DNA from: Blastococcus sp. DSM 46786
Lineage (GTDB): Bacteria; Actinomycetota; Actinomycetes; Mycobacteriales; Geodermatophilaceae
Assembly: GCF_900109665.1 (NCBI RefSeq)
Contig: NZ_FOAO01000002.1
Coordinates: 62,001-126,000 of the forward strand
Length of the DNA: 64,000 nucleotides
Direction of reading: 5' to 3'
Shown here: one piece after another, positions 42,471-51,611 of the stretch
Layout: every line of letters starts with the position of its first letter
Numbering within the stretch: position 1 is the first letter of the stretch
Program-made: the position numbers and the translations under genes
Notes under the pieces: model-generated
What the model was told of the DNA's origin: nothing
What the model saw: only the letters and a program-made list of their open reading frames with translations
The model's database searches: none

Positions 42471-43759
42471 CTCCGCCCGGGACGATCCGCTCCGCCACCC
42501 GGCGGCTGGTCGGCCTGACGGCGCTGCGCTGGCTGCCGGTGGGGCTCACCACGCCGATCACGGTCCTGCTCGCGCAGGCGCGCGGCCTCACCCTGGGTGA
42601 GATCGGCGTCCTGTTCACCGTGCACGGCGCCGTCGTCGTGGCGCTGGAGCTACCCACCGGCGGGCTGGCCGACGTGCTCGGCCGCCGCCCGGTCGTGGTC
42701 GCCGGGGCGGCGCTGCACCTCATCTCCTGCCTGCTGTTCGCAACGGCGACGTCCTTCGCCGGGTTCCTGGTCGGCATCCTGGCGCTCGGGCTCGGGCGCG
42801 TGCTCGATTCCGGCCCGGTCGAGGCCTGGTACGTGGACACCGTGCACCGGCTGGAGCCCGGCGCCGACGTCGCCCCCGGGCTGGCGAAGCACTCGGCCGC
42901 CGACGGCGCGAGCCTCGCGGTCGGCGCGGTGGTGGGCGGGTTCCTCCCGGCGCTGGCCGGGAGCTCGGGGGCGGCGGGGCTGGCGCTGCCCTACCTCGGC
43001 GCCGCGGTGCTGGACGTCGTCTACGTGGTGGCCGTGCTGCGGCTGCTGACCGAGGTCCGGCCCCCTCGGCAGGGCAGCGCCCGGGCCGCGCTGGGGAGCG
43101 GGCTGCGCGCGGTGCCGGCGACCGTGGGCGCGGCCGTGCGGCTGTCGGTCACCGACGGGCCGATGCGGGTGGTCCTGCTGCTCACCGGCATCGGCGGGGC
43201 CGGGCTGGTGGCGTGCGAGCTGCTGGGCCCCGTGCGGTTCAGCGAACTGGCGGGCGACCGCGACGACGGGGCGGCCGTCTACGGCGTCGTCCTGGCCGGC
43301 TCCTTCGCCGCGGCTGCGCTCGGTGCCGTGGCCGCGCCCGCGCTGCGGCGCCTGCTGCGCGGGTCCACCCGGGCTGCCTGCGCGGTGCTCTCCCTCCTCG
43401 GCGGCGTGGCGCTGGCCACGCTGGCCGGCCCCGACCTGCTCGCCGTGGCCGCCACCGGCTTCGTGCTGCAGTACCTGGCGCACGGCTCGGCCTGGCCGCT
43501 GCTCAGCGCCGTGCTGCACACGCGGGTGGCCGCCGCGCACCGGGCCACCGCCGTCTCGGCGATGTCCCTGGCCGTGGCGCTAGGCGGCATCGCCGGCAAC
43601 CTGGTGATCCCGCCACTGGTCGCCGCGGCCGGGCTCGAGGGCGCCTTCCTGGCCGTCGGGGTCGTCGTCGCGCTCGGCGTCCTGGCCTGCCTGCAGCTGC
43701 CGCGGTCGACCTCCTCCGGGGCCGCCGTGGTCCCGGAGGAGGCACCCGTCGGATACTGA
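42467..43759 (+). CDS. MFS transporter
   Basis: The product has 430 residues and twelve predicted membrane segments. Loop 2-3 has LPTGGLADVLGRRPVVVAGA, matching the MFS signature G-x-L-x-D-x-x-G-R-R. WPLLSAVLHTRVAAAHRATAVSAMS lies in the second half. It is probably a drug or metabolite exporter controlled by the coupled ArsR protein. GTG 42467 overlaps the regulator stop. The last codons (GGA TAC TGA) form part of a possible -10 box for the following unit. Confidence 0.86.
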   Translation: MTPPGTIRSATRRLVGLTALRWLPVGLTTPITVLLAQARGLTLGEIGVLFTVHGAVVVALELPTGGLADVLGRRPVVVAGAALHLISCLLFATATSFAGFLVGILALGLGRVLDSGPVEAWYVDTVHRLEPGADVAPGLAKHSAADGASLAVGAVVGGFLPALAGSSGAAGLALPYLGAAVLDVVYVVAVLRLLTEVRPPRQGSARAALGSGLRAVPATVGAAVRLSVTDGPMRVVLLLTGIGGAGLVACELLGPVRFSELAGDRDDGAAVYGVVLAGSFAAAALGAVAAPALRRLLRGSTRAACAVLSLLGGVALATLAGPDLLAVAATGFVLQYLAHGSAWPLLSAVLHTRVAAAHRATAVSAMSLAVALGGIAGNLVIPPLVAAAGLEGAFLAVGVVVALGVLACLQLPRSTSSGAAVVPEEAPVGY

Positions 43760-43765
43760 AGGCCC

Positions 43766-43789
43766 ATGACTTCTCCTCGCAGCCGATGA
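43766..43789 (+). CDS. Possible leader peptide (MTSPRSR) upstream of ABC-F gene
   Basis: A seven-codon frame starts eight bases after GATACT (43752-43757) and ends in TGA overlapping the ABC-F ATG (ATGA at 43786). GAAGG precedes its ATG, whereas no ribosome site precedes the ABC-F ATG itself. Short leader ORFs control several antibiotic-resistance ABC-F genes by ribosome stalling. Here the role is inferred. Confidence 0.4.
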   Translation: MTSPRSR

Positions 43790-45606
43790 GCGCCCCCCTC
43801 AACCTGGTCAACCTCGAGCGGGTGCACAAGGCGCACGGCACCACCGTGATCCTCGACGACGTCTCGCTCGGCGTCGCCGCCGGCGAGCGGATCGGCATCG
43901 TCGGCCGCAACGGTGGCGGCAAGAGCACGCTGCTGTCGCTGATCACCGGTGCCGACGACCCGGACTCCGGCCGCGTGACCCGCCGCGGCGACCTCGCGAT
44001 GGGCGTGCTCGACCAGTCCGGCACCCTCCCGCCGGGGACGACGGTGCGCGACGTCGTGCTGCCGCCGTCGATGTTCGCCGCCGAGCACGAGTGGGCCGGC
44101 GACCCCGCCGTCCGCTCGGTGCTCACCGGCCTGGAGCTCGACCGGCTGGGCCTCGACGCCCCGGTCGCCCCCATGTCCGGTGGCGAGCGACGGCGGGTGG
44201 CGCTGGCTGCCCAGCTCATCCGGCCGCTGGACCTGCTGGTGCTCGACGAGCCCACGAACCACCTCGACGTCGAGGGCGTGGCGTGGCTCGCCGAGTACGT
44301 GAAGCAGCGCAGCGGCGGCATGGTCGTCGTCACCCACGACCGCTGGTTCCTCGACGAGGTCTGCACCACCACGTGGGAGGTCGCCGACGGGAGCGTGCAC
44401 TCCTACGAGGGCGGCTACTCGGCCTACACGCTGGCCCGGGCCGAGCGGGCGCGGATCGCCTCGGTCACCGAGGAACGCCGGCTGAACCTGGTGCGCAAGG
44501 AGCTGGCCTGGCTGCGGCGCGGCCCGCCCGCCCGCACCAGCAAGCCGAAGTTCCGCATCGAGGCCGCCCAGGCGCTGATCGCCGACGAGCCGCCGGCGCG
44601 GGACTCGATGGCGCTGAAGGGCTTCGCCGCCCGGCGCCTGGGCAAGACCGTCTACGACGTCGAGGACGTCGACTTCGCAGTCCCCACCGACGATGGCCCG
44701 CGGCCGCTGTTCCGGGACCTGACCTGGCACGTGGGCCCCGGCGACCGGATCGGCATCGTCGGGGTCAACGGCGCGGGCAAGACGTCGCTGCTCAAGCTGC
44801 TGGTGGGGGAGACGCGGCCCGACTCGGGCACCGTCGTCGTCGGGCAGACCGTGGCGCCGGCCTACCTGTCCCAGCACGTCACCGAGCTGCCCCGGACGCT
44901 GCGCGTGGTGGAGGCGGTGCAGGAGGTCGCCCGCGTCGCCCGCATCGGCAACCAGGAGATCTCCGCCTCGTCGCTGGCCGAGCGGTTCGGCTTCGCGGCG
45001 AACCGGCAGTGGACGCCGGTCGGCGACCTCTCCGGCGGCGAGCGGCGGCGGCTCCAGCTGCTGCGGCTGCTCATGGCCGAGCCGAACGTGCTGATCCTCG
45101 ACGAGCCGACCAACGACCTGGACATCGACACCCTCACCGCGCTGGAGGACCTGCTCGACAGCTTCCCCGGCACCGTGCTGGTGGTGAGCCACGACCGCTA
45201 CTTCGTCGACCGGGTGTGCGACAAGGTGGTCGCGCTGCTCGGCGACGGGACGCTGGCCGAGCTCCCCGGCGGGGTGGAGGAGTACCTGCGCCGCCGCGCC
45301 GCCGGCGGTGCCCCGCTGACCACGGCGGCCGGGAGCGACGGCCCGCGGCCGGTCGGTGCGCCCTCCACCGCGGCCCCCGCGGTGTCGGCGGCGGAGGCGC
45401 GGGCGGCCAAGAAGGAGGCGGCCAAGCTGGAGCGGCGGATGCTCAAGCTGGACGCCGACGAGAAGAAGCTGCACGAGCAGCTGGCCGCGGCGGCCACCGA
45501 CTACGCGAAGGCCGCCGAGCTCGACGCCCGGCTCAAGGAGCTGCAGGCGGAGAAGGAGCAGGTCGAGGAGGTGTGGCTGGCCGCCGCGGAGACCGCGGAG
45601 GGCTGA
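43786..45606 (+). CDS. ABC-F family ATPase
   Basis: The product has 606 residues with two ABC domains and no membrane segment. First: GRNGGGKST, MSGGERRRVALA, LDLLVLDEPTNHLD. Second: GVNGAGKTS, LSGGERRRLQLL, VLILDEPTNDLD. The inter-domain linker contains KELAWLRRGPPARTSKPKFR, the Uup/EttA-type P-site tRNA-interaction motif region. The C-terminus (KKEAAKLERRMLKLDADEKK) is a coiled coil as in Uup. ABC-F proteins act on ribosomes. Antibiotic protection and a housekeeping role are both possible, and the Uup-like tail favours the latter. Confidence 0.9.
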   Translation: MSAPLNLVNLERVHKAHGTTVILDDVSLGVAAGERIGIVGRNGGGKSTLLSLITGADDPDSGRVTRRGDLAMGVLDQSGTLPPGTTVRDVVLPPSMFAAEHEWAGDPAVRSVLTGLELDRLGLDAPVAPMSGGERRRVALAAQLIRPLDLLVLDEPTNHLDVEGVAWLAEYVKQRSGGMVVVTHDRWFLDEVCTTTWEVADGSVHSYEGGYSAYTLARAERARIASVTEERRLNLVRKELAWLRRGPPARTSKPKFRIEAAQALIADEPPARDSMALKGFAARRLGKTVYDVEDVDFAVPTDDGPRPLFRDLTWHVGPGDRIGIVGVNGAGKTSLLKLLVGETRPDSGTVVVGQTVAPAYLSQHVTELPRTLRVVEAVQEVARVARIGNQEISASSLAERFGFAANRQWTPVGDLSGGERRRLQLLRLLMAEPNVLILDEPTNDLDIDTLTALEDLLDSFPGTVLVVSHDRYFVDRVCDKVVALLGDGTLAELPGGVEEYLRRRAAGGAPLTTAAGSDGPRPVGAPSTAAPAVSAAEARAAKKEAAKLERRMLKLDADEKKLHEQLAAAATDYAKAAELDARLKELQAEKEQVEEVWLAAAETAEG

Positions 45607-45630
45607 CGGACGCCGTCCTCCCGCACCGCA

Positions 45631-45670
45631 GCGCGTCCTCCCTCGCCGGTCACCGTGAGGGAGGACGCGC
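45631..45670 (+). terminator. Hairpin after the ABC-F gene
   Basis: GCGCGTCCTCCCTC pairs perfectly with GAGGGAGGACGCGC around a 12-base loop, 25 bases after the stop. A second weaker hairpin CACGATC/GATCGTG lies at 45671-45693. Confidence 0.85.
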
Positions 45671-45792
45671 CACGATCGGGGAACCTGATCGTGGCCAACC
45701 CTCGCGGGTCGATTCGGACTGCCCCGGGTGCACCGCATCGGACGGTGACGGCAGCGGGGTGACGCCGGGGCGCTGAGTTTCGCCGCGGCGGG

Positions 45793-45839
45793 ACGGCGGT
45801 ACTGCCCGATCGGGCGCGCGCGCGTCCCGAGACCGCCGT
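45793..45839 (+). promoter_or_regulatory. Hairpin in the mrp 5' region
   Basis: ACGGCGGT (45793-45800) pairs with ACCGCCGT (45832-45839), and inside it TCGGG (45810-45814) with CCCGA (45826-45830). It ends seven bases before the GGAG of mrpA, so in mRNA it could affect ribosome access. The true transcript start is unknown. Confidence 0.4.
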
Positions 45840-45854
45840 GCCACCTGGAGATCC

Positions 45855-48734
45855 GTGACCCTGCTGCTGCTCGCGCACGTCGTCGCGGCGCTCGCCGCGC
45901 CGGTGCTCGTGCGGTGGTGGGGCCGGCAGGCCTTCCTGGCCCTCGCGCTGGTCCCGGCCACCGGCCTGGCGTGGGCGCTGACCCGGCTGCCCACGGTGCT
46001 CGACGGCGGGGAGGTCACCGAGACCGTCCCGTGGGTCCCCGCGCTCGACCTGTCGGTGGCCCTGCGGCTGGATGCGCTGGCGCTGATCTTCGCCGGCCTG
46101 GTCACCGGCGTCGGGGCGCTGGTGCTCGTCTACTGCGCCCGCTACGTGGAGCCCGACGACGAGGGCGCCGGGCGGCTCGCCGGCCAGCTCACGGCGTTCG
46201 CCGGTGCGATGCTCGGCCTGGTCCTGGCCGACGACGTCTTCCTGCTCTACGTGTTCTGGGAGCTGACCACCGTCTTCTCCTACCTGCTGATCGGTGACTC
46301 CGGCGCCAAGGTGGCTGGCCGCCGGGCCGCGGGCCAGGCGCTGATCCTCACCACGGCGGGCGGCCTGGCGATGCTGGCCGGGTTGATCCTGCTGTCGCAG
46401 GCGGCCGGCAGCACGCTGCTGTCGGAGATCGTCGCCGCGCCGGGCGACGGCGGCCTCGTCGTCGGCGGCGTGCTGCTGGTGCTGCTCGGTGCGCTCACCA
46501 AGTCGGCGATGGTGCCCTTCCACTTCTGGCTGCCCGCGGCCATGCAGGCGCCGACGCCGGTCAGCGCCTACCTGCACGCCGCGGCCATGGTGAAGGCCGG
46601 CATCTACCTGGTCGCCCGGCTGGCGCCCGGGTACGCCGACGTGCCCGGCTGGCGGTTCGTCGTCCTCGGCGTCGGCGTCACCACGATGCTGGTCGGCGGC
46701 TACCGGGCACTGCGCCAGTTCGACCTGAAGCTGCTGCTCGCGTTCGGGACGGTCAGCCAGCTGGGCTTCCTGCTCACCCTGGTGGGCGGCGGCAGTGCGG
46801 CGCTGGGGAAGGCCGGGCTGGCCATGGTGCTGGCCCACGGGCTCTTCAAGTCCACCCTCTTCCTCTCCGTCGGGGTGCTCGACCACGCCACCGGGACGCG
46901 GGACATGCGGGAGCTCTCCGGGCTGGGGCGGCGGCTCCCGGTGCTCGCCACCGCCGCGGTCCTCGCCTCGGCGTCCATGGCCGGCCTGCCACCGCTGATC
47001 GGCTTCGTCGGCAAGGAGGCGGCCTTCACCGCGCTGTGGGACGGCGCCCTGCCCGACCGGACCGCCGCCACCGTCGTGCTCGTCGGGCTCGTCGTCGGCT
47101 CGGTGCTGACCGTCGCCTACACCGCCCGCTTCCTCTGGGGCGCCTTCGCCCGCAAGCCCGACCTGCCGGCGACGGCGCCCGAGGAGCTCGAGCACCCGCC
47201 GGGGCCGCTGTTCGTCACCGCCCCCGTGGTGCTGGCCCTGGCCGGCCTCGCCGGCGGGCTGGCGGCGTCCGCCCTCGACCCGCTCGTCGCCGCCGCCACC
47301 GAGCCACTGCCGCAGCTGCTGCCCGAGGAGGAGCACCTGGCGCTGTGGCACGGCCTCACCCCGGCCCTCGCGCTCTCCGCGGTCACCCTGCTCACCGGTG
47401 CGGCGCTGTTCCTGGCCCGCCGCCCGGTCTGGCGGCTGCAGCGCCGGGTGGGCGTCCCGGTCTCCGCGGACACCGGGTACTGGAACGTCCTCCAGGGGCT
47501 CGACCGGCTGGCCGTCGTGGTCACCGGGTCCACCCAGCGCGGCTCGCTGCCGGTCTACCTCGGCGTCATCCTGGTCACGGTGCTCGCCCTGCCCGGGGGT
47601 CTGCTCCTCGTCCGGGGTGTCTGGCCCGCGGAGTGGCGGGCCTGGGACAACCCGCTCCAGGCGATCACCGGGGCCCTGGTGCTGGTGGCCGCGGTGCTCG
47701 CCGTGCGCATCCACCAGCGCCTGGCCGCCGCCGTCGTCGTCGGGCTCACCGGGTACGGCCTGGCCGTCCTCTTCGTCGTGCACGGGGCACCCGACCTCGC
47801 CCTGACCCAGGTGCTCATCGAGACGGTCACCCTCGTCGCCTTCGTCCTGGTGCTGCGCAAGCTGCCGCTCGAGGTCGGCGGGAGCTCCCGCGCCCGCACC
47901 CGCTGGAGCCGCGGCGTGGTGGCGACGGCGGTCGGGGTTTTCATGGGCGTGGCCAGCGCGGTGGCCCTCGCCGCCCGGGAGGCGCCACCGGTGTCGGTGG
48001 AGTACCCGGAGCTGGCCCGGGAGGCCCACGGCGACAACATCGTGAACGTCACGCTGGTGGACATCCGCGCGTGGGACACCTTCGGCGAGATCTCCGTCCT
48101 CGTCGTCGCCGCGACCGGCGTGGCCAGCCTGGTCTACCTGCGCGGCCGGGCCGGGGCGCTCGCGCGGGCCACCGCCGAGGACGAGCAGCGGGTGCCGCAG
48201 GGCCGCCGGGCACCGCGGGCGCAGTGGCTGGCCGCCACCTCGACGCTCTCCCCGCGCCGGCGCTCGCTGATCTTCGAGGTGGTCACCCGGCTGCTGTTCC
48301 ACGCAGTCCTGGTGCTCTCGGTGTTCCTGCTGTTCGCCGGGCACAACGCGCCCGGCGGCGGGTTCGCCGGCGGGCTGGTGGCCGGGCTCGCGCTGGTGCT
48401 CCGCTACCTGGCCGGCGGGCGGTACGAGCTGGGCGAGGCCGCGCCGGTCGACCCCGGCGTCCTGCTGGGGCTCGGCCTGCTGCTCTCCGGCGGCACCGGG
48501 GTGGTGGGGCTGGCGCTGGGTGCGCAGGTGCTCGAGACGGCGTTCTTCGAGGCCACCCTGCCGGTGCTCGGCCACGTGACCCTGGTGACGGCGCTCTTCT
48601 TCGACATGGGGGTCTACCTCGTCGTGGTGGGGCTGGTCCTCGACGTGCTGCGCAGCCTCGGCGCCGAGCTGGACCGCCAGGAGGAGGAGGGCGAGGACCG
48701 CGATCCCGCCGCCGAGGAGGTGATCGCACGGTGA
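45855..48734 (+). CDS. mrpA: Mrp Na+/H+ antiporter subunit A/B fusion
   Basis: The product has 959 residues, mostly membrane helices. Residues 1-~620 are the complex-I-like proton-translocating part (FWELTTVFSYLLIGD, KSAMVPFHFWLPAAMQAPTPVSAYLHAAAMVKAG, GTVSQLGFLLTLVGGG). A DUF4040/MrpA C-terminal part follows (HGAPDLALTQVLIETVTLVAFVLVLR), then an MnhB domain (FAGHNAPGGGFAGGLVAGLALVLRYLAGG) fused at the C-terminus. It is the main cation/proton path of the Mrp complex, used for pH and Na+ homeostasis. GGAG lies five bases before the GTG, and the stop overlaps mrpC. Confidence 0.93.
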   Translation: MTLLLLAHVVAALAAPVLVRWWGRQAFLALALVPATGLAWALTRLPTVLDGGEVTETVPWVPALDLSVALRLDALALIFAGLVTGVGALVLVYCARYVEPDDEGAGRLAGQLTAFAGAMLGLVLADDVFLLYVFWELTTVFSYLLIGDSGAKVAGRRAAGQALILTTAGGLAMLAGLILLSQAAGSTLLSEIVAAPGDGGLVVGGVLLVLLGALTKSAMVPFHFWLPAAMQAPTPVSAYLHAAAMVKAGIYLVARLAPGYADVPGWRFVVLGVGVTTMLVGGYRALRQFDLKLLLAFGTVSQLGFLLTLVGGGSAALGKAGLAMVLAHGLFKSTLFLSVGVLDHATGTRDMRELSGLGRRLPVLATAAVLASASMAGLPPLIGFVGKEAAFTALWDGALPDRTAATVVLVGLVVGSVLTVAYTARFLWGAFARKPDLPATAPEELEHPPGPLFVTAPVVLALAGLAGGLAASALDPLVAAATEPLPQLLPEEEHLALWHGLTPALALSAVTLLTGAALFLARRPVWRLQRRVGVPVSADTGYWNVLQGLDRLAVVVTGSTQRGSLPVYLGVILVTVLALPGGLLLVRGVWPAEWRAWDNPLQAITGALVLVAAVLAVRIHQRLAAAVVVGLTGYGLAVLFVVHGAPDLALTQVLIETVTLVAFVLVLRKLPLEVGGSSRARTRWSRGVVATAVGVFMGVASAVALAAREAPPVSVEYPELAREAHGDNIVNVTLVDIRAWDTFGEISVLVVAATGVASLVYLRGRAGALARATAEDEQRVPQGRRAPRAQWLAATSTLSPRRRSLIFEVVTRLLFHAVLVLSVFLLFAGHNAPGGGFAGGLVAGLALVLRYLAGGRYELGEAAPVDPGVLLGLGLLLSGGTGVVGLALGAQVLETAFFEATLPVLGHVTLVTALFFDMGVYLVVVGLVLDVLRSLGAELDRQEEEGEDRDPAAEEVIAR

Positions 48735-49267
48735 CCCCCACCGTCGTCCTGCCCGTGGTCATCGCCGGCCTGTACGCCGCCGGCGTCTACCTGCTGCTCG
48801 ATCGCAGCCTCACCCGCGTCCTGCTCGGGTTCCTGCTGCTGGGCAACGCCACCAACGTGCTCCTGCTGTCGTCCGGCGGCCCGGCCGGGGAGGCGCCGAT
48901 CCTCGGGCACGCCGGTCCCGGGGAGATCAGCGACCCGCTCCCGCAGGCGCTGATCCTCACCGCGATCGTCATCACCTTCGGCATCTCGGCGTTCCTGCTG
49001 GCAGTCATCCACCGCTCGTGGCGGCTGGTCCGCCAGGAGGTCGTGCACACCGACGAGGAGGACCGCCGGGTCGCCGCGCGGAGCCCCCGGCACGCCGACG
49101 CGATGGACCCCGACGACATCGACCCGGTCGACCTGGACCCCGAGGACCGGGCGATGGGCGACGTCGTCGGCGGACCGCCCGACCCGGAGGCGCAGCTGGC
49201 GCGGCGCTTTCCTGACACCGCCTCCGACGACGTCGACCTGCCCCCGACCCGCGGGCGGACGACGTGA
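48731..49267 (+). CDS. mrpC: Mrp antiporter subunit C (NuoK-like)
   Basis: The product has 178 residues: three helices with GFLLLGNATNVLLL and PLPQALILTAIVITFGISAFLL, the NuoK/MnhC signature. The last ~65 residues form an acidic hydrophilic tail (MDPDDIDPVDLDPEDRAMG) that is longer than in well-studied MrpC proteins. GTG 48731 overlaps the mrpA stop and the stop overlaps mrpD. Confidence 0.92.
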   Translation: MTPTVVLPVVIAGLYAAGVYLLLDRSLTRVLLGFLLLGNATNVLLLSSGGPAGEAPILGHAGPGEISDPLPQALILTAIVITFGISAFLLAVIHRSWRLVRQEVVHTDEEDRRVAARSPRHADAMDPDDIDPVDLDPEDRAMGDVVGGPPDPEAQLARRFPDTASDDVDLPPTRGRTT

Positions 49268-51033
49268 TGCGCGTCCTGGCGCCGGTGCCGGTGCTCGTCC
49301 CGCTGCTCGGTGCCGCGCTGTCGCTGCTGCTCAGGCGCTATCCGCGGGTGCAGCGGCTGGTCAGCCTGGCGGCCATCGGCACCGTGCTCGGCGTGGCGGT
49401 TGCGATGCTCGTGCTCGCCGACGCCAACGGCGCGGTGGCGGTGGCCGTGGGCGACTGGCCGGTGCCGCAGGCGATCATGCTGGTCGTCGACCGGCTGTCG
49501 GCGCTGATGATCGTGGTGGCCTCGACCGTCGGGCTCGGGGTGCTGCTGTTCTCCGTGGGCCAGGGCGTCGCCGACGGGCCGCACAGCTCGCCGGTCTCGG
49601 TCTTCCACCCCACCTTCCTGGTGCTGATGGCGGGGGTGGGCTTCGCCTTCCTGGCCGGCGACCTGTTCAACCTCTACGTCGGCTTCGAGGTGCTGCTCAC
49701 CGCGAGCTACGTGCTGCTGACCCTCGGCGGCACGGCGCCCCGCATCCGCGGCGGCATCACCTACATCATCGTCAGCCTGATGAGCTCGCTGCTCTTCCTC
49801 GCCGCGATCGGCCTGGTCTACGCGGCCACCGGGACGACCAACCTGGCGCAGCTGGCACTGCGCCTGGGAGACATCCCCGACGGCACGCGGATGCTGCTGC
49901 ACGGGATGCTGCTGGTCGCCTTCGGCATCAAGGCCGCGGTCTTCCCGCTGTCGGCGTGGCTGCCCGACAGCTACCCGACCGCGCCCGCACCGGTCACCGC
50001 CGTCTTCGCCGGGCTCCTCACCAAGGTCGGGGTCTACGCGATCATCCGCACCCAGACGCTGCTGTTCCCCGGCGGCGCGCTGGACACCCTGCTGATGTGC
50101 GCCGCGCTGGCCACGATGATCGTCGGCATCCTGGGCGCCATCGCCCAGACCGACCTGCGCCGCATGCTCTCGTTCACGCTGGTCAGCCACATCGGCTACA
50201 TGGTGTTCGGGATCGCGCTCTCCACCGAGGCGGGGCTGGCCGGGGCGATCTTCTACGTGGTCCACCACATCGTCATCCAGGCGACGCTGTTCCTCGTGGC
50301 CGGGCTGGTCGAGCGCCAGGGCGGCAGCACGACGGTCGCCCGGCTGGGCGGTCTCGCCGCGGCCTCGCCCCTCCTCGCCGTCCTCTACCTGGTGCCGGCG
50401 CTGAACCTGGCGGGCATCCCGCCCATGTCGGGCTTCCTCGGCAAGCTCGGGCTGCTGCAGGCCGGCGTCTCGGCCGGTGGGGTGCTGCCGGGGCTGCTCG
50501 TGGCCGCGGGGGTGGTCACCAGCCTGCTGACGCTCGTCGCGGTCAGCCGGGTGTGGTCGCGGGCGTTCTGGCGGCCGCCGACGCAGGCCGAGCACCTGGA
50601 GACCCCGGCCGACGCGGCCGCCGACAGCGGGCCGGGCACCGGTGCGGACGACGGCACGGGCAGCGGCGCGGCCGGCGACGAGCACGGCGCCGCGGGCGGG
50701 TCGGAGCCGCGCGGGTCGTCGCGCTCGGGGCTGGGCTCGACCCGGCGCGGGACGCGGGACGCCGCCTGGCAGCGCCAGGTGGCGCTCGCCACCGGCACCC
50801 CGGGCCCGGAGCCCGAGCCGACGGAGGAGAGCCTCGACGAACGGGACCGGTTGCCCCGGGGGCTGCTCGGCGCGACCGCCGGCCTGGTGACGGTGAGCGT
50901 GGCGCTCACGTTCCTGGCCGGGCCGCTCTACGCGCTGGCCGACCGGGCGGCCATCGACCTGCTCAACCGCACCCCGTACGTGGAGGCGGTCTACGGGGAG
51001 GGCCCCGCGAGCTCGGCCGAGGACGTGCCGTGA
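49264..51033 (+). CDS. mrpD: Mrp antiporter subunit D (NuoL/M/N-like)
   Basis: The product has 589 residues: NLYVGFEVLLTASYVLLTLGG, KAAVFPLSAWLPDSYPTAPAPVTAVFAGLLTKVG and LSFTLVSHIGYMVFGIAL are the antiporter-like subunit motifs with their conserved Lys and His. A ~90-residue hydrophilic, Gly/Glu-rich insert (residues ~445-535) separates the main bundle from the final helix, unlike classic MrpD. GTG 49264 and ATG 49267 are adjacent in-frame starts; GTG gives the four-base overlap seen throughout this operon. Confidence 0.92.
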   Translation: MMRVLAPVPVLVPLLGAALSLLLRRYPRVQRLVSLAAIGTVLGVAVAMLVLADANGAVAVAVGDWPVPQAIMLVVDRLSALMIVVASTVGLGVLLFSVGQGVADGPHSSPVSVFHPTFLVLMAGVGFAFLAGDLFNLYVGFEVLLTASYVLLTLGGTAPRIRGGITYIIVSLMSSLLFLAAIGLVYAATGTTNLAQLALRLGDIPDGTRMLLHGMLLVAFGIKAAVFPLSAWLPDSYPTAPAPVTAVFAGLLTKVGVYAIIRTQTLLFPGGALDTLLMCAALATMIVGILGAIAQTDLRRMLSFTLVSHIGYMVFGIALSTEAGLAGAIFYVVHHIVIQATLFLVAGLVERQGGSTTVARLGGLAAASPLLAVLYLVPALNLAGIPPMSGFLGKLGLLQAGVSAGGVLPGLLVAAGVVTSLLTLVAVSRVWSRAFWRPPTQAEHLETPADAAADSGPGTGADDGTGSGAAGDEHGAAGGSEPRGSSRSGLGSTRRGTRDAAWQRQVALATGTPGPEPEPTEESLDERDRLPRGLLGATAGLVTVSVALTFLAGPLYALADRAAIDLLNRTPYVEAVYGEGPASSAEDVP

Positions 51034-51611
51034 GCCCCGGCCCGCTCGTCGGCCGCCGCGCCCGCCAGCTGCCGCTCATCGGCTGGCTGGTGCTCATCTG
51101 GGTGCTGCTGTGGGGCACCTGGTCGTGGGCGAACGTGCTCTCCGGGTTGCTGGTCGCGGTCCTCGTCACCCGGGTGCTGCCCCTGCCCGGGATCACCGAG
51201 CACGCCCGGTTCCGGCCGCTGGCGGTGCTGGCCTTCCTCGGCGACTTCCTGCGCGACCTCGCTGTCTCCAGCGCCCAGGTCGCGTGGGCGGCGCTGCGGG
51301 CGGGCGGGCGGGTGCGGTCCGCGGTCATCGTGGTGGAGCTGCGCACCGACTCCGACCTGCTGCTCACCGTGATCGCGGAGACGCTGAGCCTGGTGCCCGG
51401 GTCGCTGGTCCTCGACATCGACCGGACGCACCGGACGATGCTGGTGCACGTGCTGCCGGTGGAGACCGAGGACGACGTCGACCGCCAGCGGGCCGAGGTG
51501 CTGGCCGTGGAGGAGCTGGTGGTGCGGGCGTTCGGCAGCGCCCGGGAGATCGCCGCGCTGGACGAGCCGCGGCAACCGGCTCCGGCGGACCCTGACGGGA
51601 GGACGACATGA
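51030..51611 (+). CDS. mrpE: Mrp antiporter subunit E
   Basis: The product has 193 residues: LIGWLVLIWVLLWGTWSWANVLSGLLVA, two helices, then the MnhE globular part VVVELRTDSDLLLTVIAETLSLVPGSLVLDID and MLVHVLPV. It is a structural subunit of the Mrp complex. A polar C-terminal ~25 residues is added. GTG 51030 overlaps the mrpD stop. Confidence 0.92.
   Translation: MSPGPLVGRRARQLPLIGWLVLIWVLLWGTWSWANVLSGLLVAVLVTRVLPLPGITEHARFRPLAVLAFLGDFLRDLAVSSAQVAWAALRAGGRVRSAVIVVELRTDSDLLLTVIAETLSLVPGSLVLDIDRTHRTMLVHVLPVETEDDVDRQRAEVLAVEELVVRAFGSAREIAALDEPRQPAPADPDGRTT

Noticed and set aside
45501-48575. 1024-codon minus-strand ORF opposite mrpA
   Set aside because: Low-complexity Gln/Gly/Arg/His composition typical of a frame opposite a membrane protein gene, with no motif; mrpA is unambiguous.
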